Shown: positions 36,461-45,707 of the stretch, piece after piece | Numbering within the stretch: the stretch's first letter is position 1 | Layout: each line of letters starts with the position of its first letter | Assembly: GCF_029201445.1 (NCBI RefSeq) | Contig: NZ_CP102381.1 | Coordinates: 310,001-374,000 of the forward strand | DNA length: 64,000 nucleotides | Source of the DNA: Thiomicrorhabdus lithotrophica | GTDB taxonomy: Bacteria; Pseudomonadota; Gammaproteobacteria; Thiomicrospirales; Thiomicrospiraceae | Direction of reading: 5' to 3' | The notes under the pieces: generated by a model | What the model was told of the DNA's origin: nothing | Database searches by the model: none | What the model saw: the letters and a program-made list of their open reading frames with translations, nothing else | Position numbers and translations under genes: made by a program

Positions 36461-37018
36461 CTATGATTTCCACTTGATTGAACAGCCCATTGATGGGATT
36501 TGCTCTAATGGGCCTTGTCCCGTTTTAGCAACTTGTTTCATAGCTTCAAGAAGGTCTCTACGAACGCCTTCTGGAGAAGTCTCTTTACGAGATTCATCTA
36601 AACGACCACGATATTGTAGTTTTAACTCTGCGTTATAACCAAAGAAGTCCGGAGTACAGACTGCACCATACGCTTTAGCGATGTCTTGAGATTCATCAAG
36701 TACGTAAGGGAAAGGGAAGTCCCACTGTTCAGAAATTAGTTTCATGTTTTCAAATGAGTCTTCGGCATATTCATTTGGATCATTTGACATAATCGCAATA
36801 CTGTTGATGCCAAATTCATCGCGTAAGATACGAGTGTCTTCTACTAAACGGTTATGAATGGCTTTAACATAGGGGCAGTGGTTACAAATGAACATAATTA
36901 AAAGCCCATTTTTGCCGTTGGCTTTTTCTAAAGTCCAGTTTTGGCCATCTACGCCAGGTAAGTCAAAATCGATTGCGGGTTGGTTAAAGTCGCATACAGG
37001 CGTGGTTAAACTGACCAT
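36461..37018 (-). CDS. Thioredoxin-fold redoxin (AhpC/TSA-like)
   Basis: 185 aa. Redoxin fold with an active-site-like CNHCPY in the position of the thioredoxin CxxC, then the PNEYAEDSFENM segment and GAVCTPDFFGYNAELKLQYRGR. This belongs to a widespread group of cytosolic thiol peroxidase-like proteins with no fixed name. No signal peptide. Single gene with its own promoter region on the right. Confidence 0.87.
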   Translation of the reverse strand: MVSLTTPVCDFNQPAIDFDLPGVDGQNWTLEKANGKNGLLIMFICNHCPYVKAIHNRLVEDTRILRDEFGINSIAIMSNDPNEYAEDSFENMKLISEQWDFPFPYVLDESQDIAKAYGAVCTPDFFGYNAELKLQYRGRLDESRKETSPEGVRRDLLEAMKQVAKTGQGPLEQIPSMGCSIKWKS

Positions 37019-37305
37019 TGGATATTTCCTTTACTTAAATAAATGTTTAATAGATAGTTTACATAAAACCCAATGATTTGATTCGTAATTCTAGGATATT
37101 AAAAAATTTAAGTTGGCCGAATCAATATATAGGATCCACAATGATTGTAAAAAACCTTATGTTAGTTGTACTTTATTGCGCGCATTAATTAGTTTGCGAG
37201 GTGGTTTTTCAAAAAATCTTTGCACTGATAAAATTTTCTTGCGAGAGTCTAATCGTTTTGTCGTGTTTAATAGAAATCAATATGTATGAATGAGATTTAT
37301 AAGTG

Positions 37306-38196
37306 ATGGGGTTTCCCTCAGTTTCCAAGTTTTTAGTTGATCAGCCGAACACCAAACAGGTTCTTTTTTTTGGGTCTGTAGTACTTTATCCAATTCTTTT
37401 TTATGTTCTTCATAGCAAGATTGGTAATGCTGTTATCTTTTTAAGTGCATTTCCTGTTTTTATTGCGGCTTACGCTTATGGGATTAAATATGGATTAATT
37501 GCAAGTCTGTTAGCTTTGCCAATTAATTATTTGTTTGTCTCAATGTCTGGGGTGGATGGCCTAGAAGAGCTAAAGATGACAAGGTTTATTGGGCTTCATA
37601 TTCTTATTCTTGTTGGAAGTCTTATGCTAGGTTATTCCTGTTTAATGCAGAGACGTCTAAAAACAGAAGTTAAGCGTCGCAAAGAAGTTGAAAAGCGGTT
37701 AAAGCATTTGGCACATTATGATCAATTGACAGAAGTTGCTAACCGTCATTATGGTGATGAGTTGATGCAGCAAATGTTACAGAAGGCAAAGTTAGAGAAT
37801 ACACGCTTTATTATTATTTTTATCGATCTAAACGATTTTAAAAAATTAAATGACCAATATGGACATCATATAGGTGATTTGGCACTGCAGGTAGTAGCAA
37901 ATCAACTAAAAACCTGTGTTGGAGATGAGGGTGTGATAGTTCGTAATGGAGGGGATGAGTTTTTAGTGTTATTGGAACCGAATGACAGTTTTGAATTGGT
38001 AGAAGAGGTTGTTGGAACCATTCAGCGAGTGTTTTCTCGTCCTGTTTTTTTGGAAGATTATATCGTACATTTGTCTCTTAGCTACGGCATGGCTAGCTAT
38101 CCCGATGATGCTGATAACCTAGAAGAATTGATTAGAAAAGCAGATAATCAAATGTACATCTTTAAAGAACAGAAAAAACCTAGAGTAGAGTTATAA
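37306..38196 (+). CDS. Membrane-bound GGDEF diguanylate cyclase
   Basis: 296 aa from the ATG at 37306 (a GTG directly before it is also possible). Three or four TM helices in residues 20-115, a short basic coiled coil (about 115-135) and a GGDEF domain with an intact GGDEF at 215-219 preceded by RN. The linker HYDQLTEVANRHYG is the usual start of active domains. It would feed the c-di-GMP pool read by LapD. Confidence 0.9.
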   Translation: MGFPSVSKFLVDQPNTKQVLFFGSVVLYPILFYVLHSKIGNAVIFLSAFPVFIAAYAYGIKYGLIASLLALPINYLFVSMSGVDGLEELKMTRFIGLHILILVGSLMLGYSCLMQRRLKTEVKRRKEVEKRLKHLAHYDQLTEVANRHYGDELMQQMLQKAKLENTRFIIIFIDLNDFKKLNDQYGHHIGDLALQVVANQLKTCVGDEGVIVRNGGDEFLVLLEPNDSFELVEEVVGTIQRVFSRPVFLEDYIVHLSLSYGMASYPDDADNLEELIRKADNQMYIFKEQKKPRVEL

Positions 38197-38331
38197 ATGG
38201 ATTCATAGCTCTCACTTTGCAGAAAGTGTTAATCATGCCCAGTCAAATTTGTATTTTTAGGCTAAAATGCAGCTTTTATAAAAAATGCCCCGTTAATACG
38301 AGGCATTGATTCAAGTTGATAGGTATTGGGT

Positions 38332-39834
38332 TTAATCTATTTCGATTTTATCTGCGATTCCATCAGAGTTTGTGTCTTCAACTTCAATTTGTGTTGTATT
38401 TGGATTTAATTTGGGTTCTAAAGTTGCCCAACTATTAGGGGCTAAAATGACATCATTTTGTTCATATGTGGTAGTGCCATCGAGTGCTGAAAAGGTTGCT
38501 CCAAGAATTGTTACCGTTTTTGCGCCAGCATCAAAGCTTTCGAGTACACCGTCAACCGCTATGCCGTCTAAACCATCAATTACAACAACCTTATCCGCAA
38601 ATACGTTTCCATTCTGAAGTTCGAAACCTTCGATGGCAACATGCATACTGTTGTTTATATTTTCAAGGTAAAAAGGTTCTGTATCATTTACTTCATCCCT
38701 GAATTCTGTTTCATTGCCTACTTCAATGGTGATAAAGTCAGGTAAAGTAGTAGCTTGAATGGTTAATGTATTGTTTAAAGTGTCAACACTTGATACGGGT
38801 GCTTCAATTTTGATTTCGCCACCACGCAATGATATTTCATCAGCAATGAGTACATTATTTACAATTTGACCTTCTGCTTCCACTTTCAGGTCATTGGTTA
38901 AAGCAGTACCAGCTGGCTCGATTTGGGCACCGCTTGCATCAATACTCATACCGTTGATTTTAAAGTCGCTATTACTATTGAAGTTGGTGATATAACCTTC
39001 AACTTCAAACTCATCAGTATCTTCTATTTCAAAATACTCAGATTCAACTTTGTCGGCTGTAATGGTATTGCTACCTGAGTTATAAGTTCCTTCTACTTCA
39101 ATGAACGCGCCATCTGCAATTCCATTAGGTAAGCCTTCGATTGAAGATGCTGAAGATGCATCTACATTGACAGTAACAATAACGCTGTTATTGCTATCCA
39201 ATCTCACGATATCAAAATTACTAACATCAACATAATTATCAACCGTACCTTTCATCTCAACTGTTGAATCGCTTTGTTTTTCGATGCGGCTAGCATGGAG
39301 CACACCGTTTGAATCAAAGAAACCACTGATTTCAATATGATTGCCATCAACTAGGTTGCCTGCGGTTGAATCAAATAAAGTAGCGCCATCAAAGTTTGTG
39401 GTGATACGGTCAGCATTTACTGTGACACCTAAAACTGTGAAAGAGACTGAGTCTGCTGTATCTGCTGTTGATAATGCTGGGCTGTATATAACTCCAGCAA
39501 TAGGCCCTTGCAATTCATCATCAAAGACGATGCTGGTTGCAGTTCCAGTCGTACCATCTGTATTAATGGTTCCGTAGACTTTTACAATCATACCAATCGA
39601 TAGATTAGCTTGGTTACTGCTGGTGTCACCTTCAATATCAAAGGTCGCACTATCAGTTTCAAATTTTACCCCGTTGACGTATACGCTACCAAAACCAGTG
39701 ATGGTACCTGAGGATATGAAACCAGAACCACCTATTCCAGCAGTGTCACCAGTCGTGTCTCCACCACCTCCACAGCCGGCGATTGAAATGGCAAGGGCTG
39801 CCGCCAAGGCGGTTAATTTAGTCTTAAGTTTCAT
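38332..39834 (-). CDS. DUF5666-type lipoprotein, beta-repeat
   Basis: 500 aa from the ATG at 39834, chosen because GAGGA sits 8 bases upstream; an ATG 15 bases earlier is in frame. Lipobox SIAGC with Cys21, then a Gly/Thr linker and repeated 60-80 residue beta units (for example GTITGFGSVYVNGVKF, VEGYITNFNSNSDFKINGM, VDGVLESFDAGAKTVTILG). The repeat form matches DUF5666. It ends with acidic Asp/Asn-rich calcium-site-like residues. The start overlaps the upstream gene by 11 bp, so the two are coupled. Function unknown, probably surface-exposed. Confidence 0.8.
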   Translation of the reverse strand: MKLKTKLTALAAALAISIAGCGGGGDTTGDTAGIGGSGFISSGTITGFGSVYVNGVKFETDSATFDIEGDTSSNQANLSIGMIVKVYGTINTDGTTGTATSIVFDDELQGPIAGVIYSPALSTADTADSVSFTVLGVTVNADRITTNFDGATLFDSTAGNLVDGNHIEISGFFDSNGVLHASRIEKQSDSTVEMKGTVDNYVDVSNFDIVRLDSNNSVIVTVNVDASSASSIEGLPNGIADGAFIEVEGTYNSGSNTITADKVESEYFEIEDTDEFEVEGYITNFNSNSDFKINGMSIDASGAQIEPAGTALTNDLKVEAEGQIVNNVLIADEISLRGGEIKIEAPVSSVDTLNNTLTIQATTLPDFITIEVGNETEFRDEVNDTEPFYLENINNSMHVAIEGFELQNGNVFADKVVVIDGLDGIAVDGVLESFDAGAKTVTILGATFSALDGTTTYEQNDVILAPNSWATLEPKLNPNTTQIEVEDTNSDGIADKIEID

Positions 39835-40639
39835 GGTTGAATTCCTCATTGTTGGATTCGTAGTAGTAAATCCCCAGACTTACATACTGACTTTCAGTAT
39901 TAGGTTCTGCCTCATGCGCGGATAACCAGGCATCCAAGTCCTCAAGCAGTGCTTGAGAATGCTGTGCAGAGAGTTTCTTAAATTCTTCGGTTGCCATTTT
40001 GGAAAGTTTCGTGGTCGATACTTTCCGTTGAAAGCGTTTATTGTGGTCATCAGTTGCCATGTTATGGCTGATGGTCTTGATGAGTTCATGGGTATCTGAT
40101 CCCAAGATAAGCGCCACTTCTGCAGAATCATTACCCGGCAAATAGGCAGGTTTGATCAGATGGATAAGTTCATCCTCCTGTGAGATACATTCAGCAGACA
40201 GCAATAAATCAAACATGGCTTTGGTTGTGATATCTCCGCTGTACATTTTGACGAGATTGGCAAAAGAGGCTTCTTCGTTATCTAAGCGCAAAGCTTTGGG
40301 TTGGCCTGTGCTGTCCACAAATATTTCATCGTTCGTCCAGCCACTGATGACTCTTGTGGCGCGGTTGTACTTTTGGTCATTCTGGTCACGGTTCAGATTT
40401 TCGAGTTCTTTGAGGCGTTTTACTTCTTTACGCGATAGACCCGTTTGGGCAGAAACACTGGATACGGTGGTTTTATTGGACTGCTCATGACCAAGTGCGA
40501 AAGCTTCATCTACATAAGCCTTTCGGACCATCTCTTCAAAGTTGCCGCAGGAGACGCCGTTACGAATCATGATTCGTATGAGCGGGCGTAATATTTTTGT
40601 TGCGCTGATGCTCAACGCTGTTTGTAATGTCTCTTTCAT
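39824..40639 (-). CDS. DUF6502-like putative HTH regulator
   Basis: 271 aa, no signal or TM helix. The N-terminal half has a helix-turn-helix-like stretch (TVSSVSAQTGLSRKEVKRLKEL at about 58-79). The rest is helical and charged. It resembles the DUF6502 family, which I recall being next to DUF5666 genes; I could not check this. It overlaps the DUF5666 gene. Its promoter is near-consensus, carries an inverted repeat over the -10 box, and places the transcription start at or within two bases of the ATG (see the promoter entry), so autoregulation is plausible. Confidence 0.7.
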   Translation of the reverse strand: MKETLQTALSISATKILRPLIRIMIRNGVSCGNFEEMVRKAYVDEAFALGHEQSNKTTVSSVSAQTGLSRKEVKRLKELENLNRDQNDQKYNRATRVISGWTNDEIFVDSTGQPKALRLDNEEASFANLVKMYSGDITTKAMFDLLLSAECISQEDELIHLIKPAYLPGNDSAEVALILGSDTHELIKTISHNMATDDHNKRFQRKVSTTKLSKMATEEFKKLSAQHSQALLEDLDAWLSAHEAEPNTESQYVSLGIYYYESNNEEFNHET

Positions 40640-40675
40640 GTTTTGGGATTATATTCCCAAAGATAAGAAAGTCAA
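40640..40675 (-). promoter_or_regulatory. Near-consensus sigma-70 promoter with embedded operator, predicting a leaderless mRNA
   Basis: Read on the minus strand: -35 TTGACT (40675-40670), 16-bp spacer, -10 TATAAT (40653-40648), then CCCAAAAC and the ATG. The inverted repeat TTTGGGA / TCCCAAA (40642-40661, 6-nt centre) covers the -10 box. No ribosome-binding site fits between the -10 and the ATG. Confidence 0.8.
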
Positions 40676-40795
40676 ATTTTTAATGTGTCTAATTTTTTAA
40701 ATTTCTGATGAGAATCTTAGAAATAACAAAAAAAGTGGTGGATTATCAATAATGGTGGCAAAGAGATTTTTTTATGAAGTTATATGTCTAGGCAT

Positions 40796-40818
40796 AAAAA
40801 AACCAGCCGAAGCTGGTT
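40796..40818 (-). terminator. Terminator after sodB
   Basis: On the minus strand: stem AACCAGC / GCTGGTT with a stable TTCG tetraloop, followed by a run of T. It lies 24 bases after the sodB stop. Confidence 0.9.
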
Positions 40819-40841
40819 TTGAAGGGAAATATACGAAAGGT

Positions 40842-41450
40842 TTATTTTGCTGCTGAATAAAGCTCTGAAACTTTGTCCCAGTTTACTACGTCCCACCAAG
40901 CTTGCATGTAAGCTGGGCGAAGGTTTTGGTAACGTAGGTAGTATGCATGTTCCCAAACATCTAGACCTAGGATTGGTGTTCCTTGAACGTCCGCGCAATC
41001 CATTAATGGATTGTCTTGGTTTGGCGTAGAAGAGATTTGTAATTTACCATCTGCACCAACTGTTAACCATGCCCAACCAGAACCAAAACGAGTTGCACCA
41101 GCAGTGTTGAACTGTTCTTTCATGGCGTCGAAGCTTCCGAAAGTAGCGTTGATGTCATCAGCTAAAGCACCTTTAGGAGCGCCCATGCTGTCACCTGACA
41201 TTACATCCCAGAAGAAAGAGTGGTTCCAATGTCCACCACCGTTATTACGAACAGCTGGAGGTAAAGTACCAGCTTTAGCCATCATGTCTTCAAGTGATTG
41301 ATCTGCTAATGCTGTATCTGCAATCGCGTTGTTTAGGTTTGTGATGTATGCGTTGTGGTGTTTGGTGTGATGAATTTCCATTGTACGCGCATCAATTGAA
41401 ACTTCTAAAGCGTCGTAATCATAAGGTAGATCTGGAAGAGTAAATGCCAT
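40842..41450 (-). CDS. sodB: Superoxide dismutase (Fe type)
   Basis: 202 aa. Converts superoxide to hydrogen peroxide and oxygen. The metal ligands are visible in [20 protein letters not shown] and DVWEHAYY, and GSGWAWL precedes the third. QDNPLM is consistent with an iron enzyme but does not settle iron against manganese. Monocistronic with its own terminator. Confidence 0.96.
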   Translation of the reverse strand: MAFTLPDLPYDYDALEVSIDARTMEIHHTKHHNAYITNLNNAIADTALADQSLEDMMAKAGTLPPAVRNNGGGHWNHSFFWDVMSGDSMGAPKGALADDINATFGSFDAMKEQFNTAGATRFGSGWAWLTVGADGKLQISSTPNQDNPLMDCADVQGTPILGLDVWEHAYYLRYQNLRPAYMQAWWDVVNWDKVSELYSAAK

Positions 41451-41546
41451 GGTGATTTCCTTGTATTTTATTCAAAGGTAAAACGTCTATTGTATTCACA
41501 AATAAGGCTTTGTAAATACCTGAGTGATTTTATTGGTTATTCAGAT

Positions 41547-41843
41547 TTAAAAGATATTGTCTAAACGTTCTGGCGGCGGAGTCATATGCCCCATTTTTTC
41601 CATTTCAGTTGGAGGCATTTGCATAAAGTAGCCTTTGCTTTCAATTGCTTGCATGACTGTTTCAGCATTTTCGCGAGCCAACTTTTTGTCAGGGGTTAAT
41701 TCAAAGTCAATGACATGTGTAGGCTGACCAAACATGACTAATAATTCATCAGGTAGGCCATCTAAACCTTTTTCTTGCGGTACAAATAAGTAAAGCTCTG
41801 CTTTTTTAGGGCTTCTGAACGCCGATATTTTCATTAAAGACAT
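41547..41843 (-). CDS. YcgL-domain protein
   Basis: 98 aa. Matches the small YcgL family (KISAFRSPKKAELYLFV, GLPDELLVMFG, LARENAETVMQAIESKGYFMQMP). Function unknown; cytoplasmic. A second in-frame ATG three codons in is an alternative start. Its 3' end lies about 97 bp upstream of the sodB start, on the same strand. Confidence 0.88.
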   Translation of the reverse strand: MSLMKISAFRSPKKAELYLFVPQEKGLDGLPDELLVMFGQPTHVIDFELTPDKKLARENAETVMQAIESKGYFMQMPPTEMEKMGHMTPPPERLDNIF

Positions 41844-41987
41844 GGTTAAATCCTATTTCTAATTTGTGCGTATTGTAACAAATTACAGTTGAGTAATGAG
41901 TGCTTTGAGTCGATTAAAGCTTGACGTGACATCAGCATTTACTTATTCTTGTAGGGTTTTGTAAAAAGATTAACTATTGGATAAAGC

Positions 41988-42959
41988 ATGCTATTAGGAA
42001 ATAAAGTCAGTGTATTTGGTGGAACAGGTTTTGTAGGTAAAGCTGTTGTTAATGAACTGTCAAAAGCCGGTTATGAAATTAAAGTGGTGGTTCGCCGTCC
42101 TGAACGTTTTAGAGAGTTTTTGCTTTACCCGAATACTACGCTGCACACTTTAGAGTCTTATGATGACGCTGAGCAGTTAAATACTGCTGTTAAAGGTGCC
42201 GATATTGTTGTGAATTTAATTACAGATCGCTCAACAGGAACAGAGATGATTGAGCAAGCAGATTTAACCGCAGTAACGCAAAAGATTAAATCAGCAACAG
42301 AGTCTGCGTCGGTTAAGCGAGTATTAAGTTTATCGCAAATTGGTGCTAGTACCGATGCACCTAACTCGAATTGGTTTGGTGTGTTAGGAGAAGTTGATAA
42401 CTTGATGCACAATGTGGCCAATGCACGTGTGACTATTTTAAAACCAAGCTTATTGATTGGTGCTGGCGATGATACGACGGCGCGTTTTGTGACTCAATTA
42501 AATCGTATGGATTTATTGATGGTTGCTCAGTCAAGTACAGTAGTTCAGCCGTTGTGGATTAAGGATTTTGCCCAAGCGGCGGTTTCTGTTATTAAAAATG
42601 AGAGCACGTTTGATAAAAAACTAGAGATGGCTGGAGAAGAGCGTTTAACATTGAAAGAGTTAGCGGAGTTGGTTGCTGAGCTGATGCAAAAAGACGCGAT
42701 TGTTTTCCCTATGTGCAAATTAAACGCTAAGATTATGGCGATGTTGGGTGCGTTTGCGCCTGTTGCGTCAGTATCAAAATCGCAGTTATTGATGTTGCCA
42801 AATGACGTAGTGACGGACACAGACTTTAATACTCAGTTTGGTTTTGTTCCAGCTAGTTTAGAGTGGGCTATTTCAACTTATGCCGCACCGCATGATATTC
42901 GTGAACGCTATAATTTCTATCGAAAAGAAGCGGGTCGAGATGCACAAGAATTGGTGTGA
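41988..42959 (+). CDS. NDUFA9-like NAD(P)-binding SDR
   Basis: 323 aa atypical short-chain dehydrogenase. The N-terminal dinucleotide-binding motif is VFGGTGFVGKAVVNEL. The family is related to the mitochondrial complex I accessory subunit NDUFA9 and is common in proteobacteria as a probable sugar-nucleotide epimerase-like or quinone-related protein. The last 60 residues are not catalytic-like. The gene ends in a good terminator, so it is its own unit. Confidence 0.85.
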   Translation: MLLGNKVSVFGGTGFVGKAVVNELSKAGYEIKVVVRRPERFREFLLYPNTTLHTLESYDDAEQLNTAVKGADIVVNLITDRSTGTEMIEQADLTAVTQKIKSATESASVKRVLSLSQIGASTDAPNSNWFGVLGEVDNLMHNVANARVTILKPSLLIGAGDDTTARFVTQLNRMDLLMVAQSSTVVQPLWIKDFAQAAVSVIKNESTFDKKLEMAGEERLTLKELAELVAELMQKDAIVFPMCKLNAKIMAMLGAFAPVASVSKSQLLMLPNDVVTDTDFNTQFGFVPASLEWAISTYAAPHDIRERYNFYRKEAGRDAQELV

Positions 42960-42990
42960 TTTGGCTTGAGTAGCGAAGCCAAAAGCAAAT

Positions 42991-43018
42991 AAAAAACCGT
43001 CTTTTTTGGCGGTTTTTT
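42991..43018 (+). terminator. Terminator after the NDUFA9-like gene
   Basis: Stem AACCGTC / GGCGGTT (one G-T pair) with a six-T loop, flanked by A-run and T-run. A second hairpin, TTGGCTT / AAGCCAA, lies just before it at 42961-42982. Confidence 0.85.
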
Positions 43019-43077
43019 GGTTTTAGGCTAAGATGTTTTAAATACGATATAAAAAATAATAAACAGGTTGTATATAG

Positions 43078-44325
43078 ATGCAGATATATCTTGTAGGCGG
43101 AGCGGTTAGAGATGCACTTTTAGGCGGTAAAGCTTATGACCGTGATTGGGTGGTTGTTGGTGCGACGCCGCAAGAAATGTTAGACCTGGGTTATCAACAA
43201 GTTGGAAAAGACTTCCCTGTTTTTTTACATCCTAAAAATAAAGAGGAATTTGCTTTAGCCCGAACTGAGCGCAAAGCGGGTGTGGGCTATCACGGCTTTG
43301 AAGTGTTTGCCGACCCAGGTGTCACTTTAGAAGAAGATTTGATTCGTCGAGATCTAACCATTAATGCAATGGCGCAAGATGCGGATGGCCAAATTATTGA
43401 TCCTTATGCAGGCCTGGTAGATTTAGAAAATAGAATTCTAAGGCATGTGTCGGGTGCTTTTTCAGAAGATCCTTTGCGTGTGTTGCGTGTAGCACGATTT
43501 GCAGCCAAGCTAGCTTCTTATAATTTTACTTTAGCGCCTGAAACGGAGGCTTTAATGGCTCAGATGGTTGCCTCTGGGGAATTATCTGATTTAACCCCCG
43601 AGCGTGTTTGGCAAGAGGTTGTTAAGGCGCTGAGTACGGAAAAGCCAAGTGTGTTTTTTGAGGTATTGGATAAAGTTGGAGCGGTTGAACTTCTTTTCCC
43701 TGAGTTGTATGCGTTGCATGATGTTACTCAGCCTGAAAAATACCACCCAGAAGGCGATGTGTGGATTCACACAATGATGGTTTTGGATGCGGCTGCTGGA
43801 TTGTCATCTTCAATAGACGTACGATTTGCTGCTTTAGTGCATGATCTAGGTAAGGGTCTAACGCCTAAAGATTTATGGCCAAGTCATAGAGGGCATGAAG
43901 CAGCAGGTGTGCCTTTGGTTAAAAAATTATCTAAACGCTATCGTTTACCTAAAAAAACTCAAATTTTGGCTGAAAAGGTAACAGAATTTCATGGTTTGAT
44001 ACATCAAGGTTTAACAGCGGAGGGGTTGCCATATCTAAAGCCCAAGACCTATTTAAAAGTATTAAAGGCCTGTAGCGCTTTAAAGAATGCCGATAATTTT
44101 CAGCAAGTTTTATTGGCTTGTAAGGCAGATGCTAAAGGTCGTTTAGGTTTTGAAGATGTAGCTTATCCTCAATTCGATTTTTGGTTGAAGGTTTTGGATG
44201 TGGCGAATCAAGTCGATAATCAGGCAATTATCGCAACGGGGGTGCAAGGCCCTGATATTGCTTTAGCGATTGAAGAGTCAAGAATAGAGTTAATTAAAGC
44301 ATTTATTCATACTTATTCTCAGTAA
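43078..44325 (+). CDS. cca: CCA-adding tRNA nucleotidyltransferase (multifunctional, with HD domain)
   Basis: 415 aa. Adds or repairs the tRNA CCA end. The nucleotidyltransferase core has [10 protein letters not shown] (7-16), the catalytic DRD (Asp21, Asp23), [10 protein letters not shown] and [16 protein letters not shown]. The C-terminal HD phosphohydrolase domain has [11 protein letters not shown] and LVHDLGKG, as in the multifunctional gammaproteobacterial type. A one-armed palindrome copy (GCAGGCCTGGTAG) is in frame at 43408-43420, read A-G-L-V. Confidence 0.96.
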   Translation: MQIYLVGGAVRDALLGGKAYDRDWVVVGATPQEMLDLGYQQVGKDFPVFLHPKNKEEFALARTERKAGVGYHGFEVFADPGVTLEEDLIRRDLTINAMAQDADGQIIDPYAGLVDLENRILRHVSGAFSEDPLRVLRVARFAAKLASYNFTLAPETEALMAQMVASGELSDLTPERVWQEVVKALSTEKPSVFFEVLDKVGAVELLFPELYALHDVTQPEKYHPEGDVWIHTMMVLDAAAGLSSSIDVRFAALVHDLGKGLTPKDLWPSHRGHEAAGVPLVKKLSKRYRLPKKTQILAEKVTEFHGLIHQGLTAEGLPYLKPKTYLKVLKACSALKNADNFQQVLLACKADAKGRLGFEDVAYPQFDFWLKVLDVANQVDNQAIIATGVQGPDIALAIEESRIELIKAFIHTYSQ

Positions 44326-44366
44326 TGCATCGTATTGTAGGGTGGATGGGGTTAAACTTTACACCT

Positions 44367-44380
44367 TACCAGGCCTGGTA
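44367..44380. repeat. Dispersed palindrome P13 (TACCAGGCCTGGTA)
   Basis: 14-bp perfect palindrome in the cca to RND-adaptor gap, flanked as TTACCAGGCCTGGTAG, about 95 bp upstream of the adaptor start. Confidence 0.9.
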
Positions 44381-44474
44381 GCTTTTGTTAATAGGTTTTA
44401 ATAACCTTTTGATTCTCATAGGTCTATATAAATAACACGTTTAACGCAGCAAACTTCAAAAAGAGCTTATAAAA

Positions 44475-45707
44475 ATGTTCCATAAACTAAAACGTATTCT
44501 TATTCCTTTGTTAATTATTGCAGTTGCAGTTGCTGTGTTTGTGTATATGAAATCGACCAAGCCTGAGCAAAAGCCTGTAAGTGTTCAAGAGAAAGTTTGG
44601 ATGGTTGAAAGTATGGTTGCGGAATTTGAGACTTTGTCGCCAGTGCAAACTCTGTACGGTAAGGTTGAATCAAATTCTATGGTTTCGGCATCAGCTCCTG
44701 TAACAGGCGTGGTGGATAAGGTGTTGGTGAAAGAAGGGGAGAGTGTTAAAAAAGGGCAGGCGTTACTTTCAATTAGTGAGCCAGATTTAACGATTCCATT
44801 AGCGCAAGCAAATGCAGATTTTGAAGATGCAAAAGCACAGCTTAGTTTGCAGCGTTTAACTAACCAGGCAAATCAAAAGCGTTTTGAACATGAAAGCAAG
44901 GTGCTAAAGTTAAAGCAAACCGCTGTTCAACGTTCTCAGCAGCTTATGGCTAAAAATTTAGCTTCACAGTCTTCTCTGGATGCGGCTAATGAAGCATTGG
45001 TTCGTCAGGAATATGTCGTGGTTGGTTCTAAGTTAGCGGTACAAGAAAATCAGTTGAAAATTGCGCAATCTGAGGCACGTTTAGCTAAAACAAAAGCGGC
45101 TTTACAGCAGGCAGAATTGAACCTGCGACGCGGACAGTTAGTGGCACCGTATGATGCACGAATTGCTAAAGTAAATGTGAGTGAAGGGTCAAGAGTAAAT
45201 GCGGGCGCAGTTATGATTAGTTTTTATGCGCTAGAGAGTTTAGAGCTGCGTGCTAAGTTACCGACTTCTTTATTGGTTAGTGTTACTAAAGCCTTGCAGG
45301 ATGAAGTTGCAATGAATGCATTTTATCAAACTGCAACTAAAGAAGAGTCATTGCGTCTTTTACGTTTGGCAGGTGAAGCAACAACTAGCGGTGTGGATGC
45401 CTTCTTTGCTGTGCCTTCTGTGTTGTCAGAATTGAGGCCTGGTGAATTGATGGAAATTAACTTGAAAGGGGTCGCAGAAGATAGTGTTGTTGCTGTTCCT
45501 TATAGTGCAATTTACGGTAATGATCGCCTATATTTAATTGAAGATGAACGTTTAGTTTCTCATACAGTAAACGTTGTAGGGGAGGTGTTAAGAGATGGAC
45601 GATTATGGGCTTTAGTAAAGCCTGACTTTGCAGCAGGTTCAAGAATTTCTATTACGCATTTGCCTAATGCAACAACCGGACTTAAAGTTTCAGAGGTGTT
45701 GAAATGA
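44475..45707 (+). CDS. RND efflux periplasmic adaptor (HlyD/MFP family)
   Basis: 410 aa. N-terminal anchor helix (about 9-26), lipoyl-like domain (SAPVTGVVDKVLVKEGESVKKGQALL), long alpha-hairpin (about 110-215), closing lipoyl strand (LVAPYDARIAKVNVSEGSRV), and beta-barrel and membrane-proximal domains. It joins the following RND pump to an outer-membrane channel; the window's only TolC-like gene is lapE, so the partner is probably elsewhere. The start of the pump gene overlaps its stop by ATGA. Confidence 0.92.
   Translation: MFHKLKRILIPLLIIAVAVAVFVYMKSTKPEQKPVSVQEKVWMVESMVAEFETLSPVQTLYGKVESNSMVSASAPVTGVVDKVLVKEGESVKKGQALLSISEPDLTIPLAQANADFEDAKAQLSLQRLTNQANQKRFEHESKVLKLKQTAVQRSQQLMAKNLASQSSLDAANEALVRQEYVVVGSKLAVQENQLKIAQSEARLAKTKAALQQAELNLRRGQLVAPYDARIAKVNVSEGSRVNAGAVMISFYALESLELRAKLPTSLLVSVTKALQDEVAMNAFYQTATKEESLRLLRLAGEATTSGVDAFFAVPSVLSELRPGELMEINLKGVAEDSVVAVPYSAIYGNDRLYLIEDERLVSHTVNVVGEVLRDGRLWALVKPDFAAGSRISITHLPNATTGLKVSEVLK

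Noticed and set aside
38222-38331. Possible short gene or terminator between the diguanylate cyclase and the DUF5666 gene
   Set aside because: Only a weak inverted pair (TGCCCCG / CGAGGCA) without a T-run; not enough to call.
40780-40998. Small minus-strand open frame over the sodB 3' end
   Set aside because: It overlaps sodB and its terminator in another frame, with no recognisable protein features.
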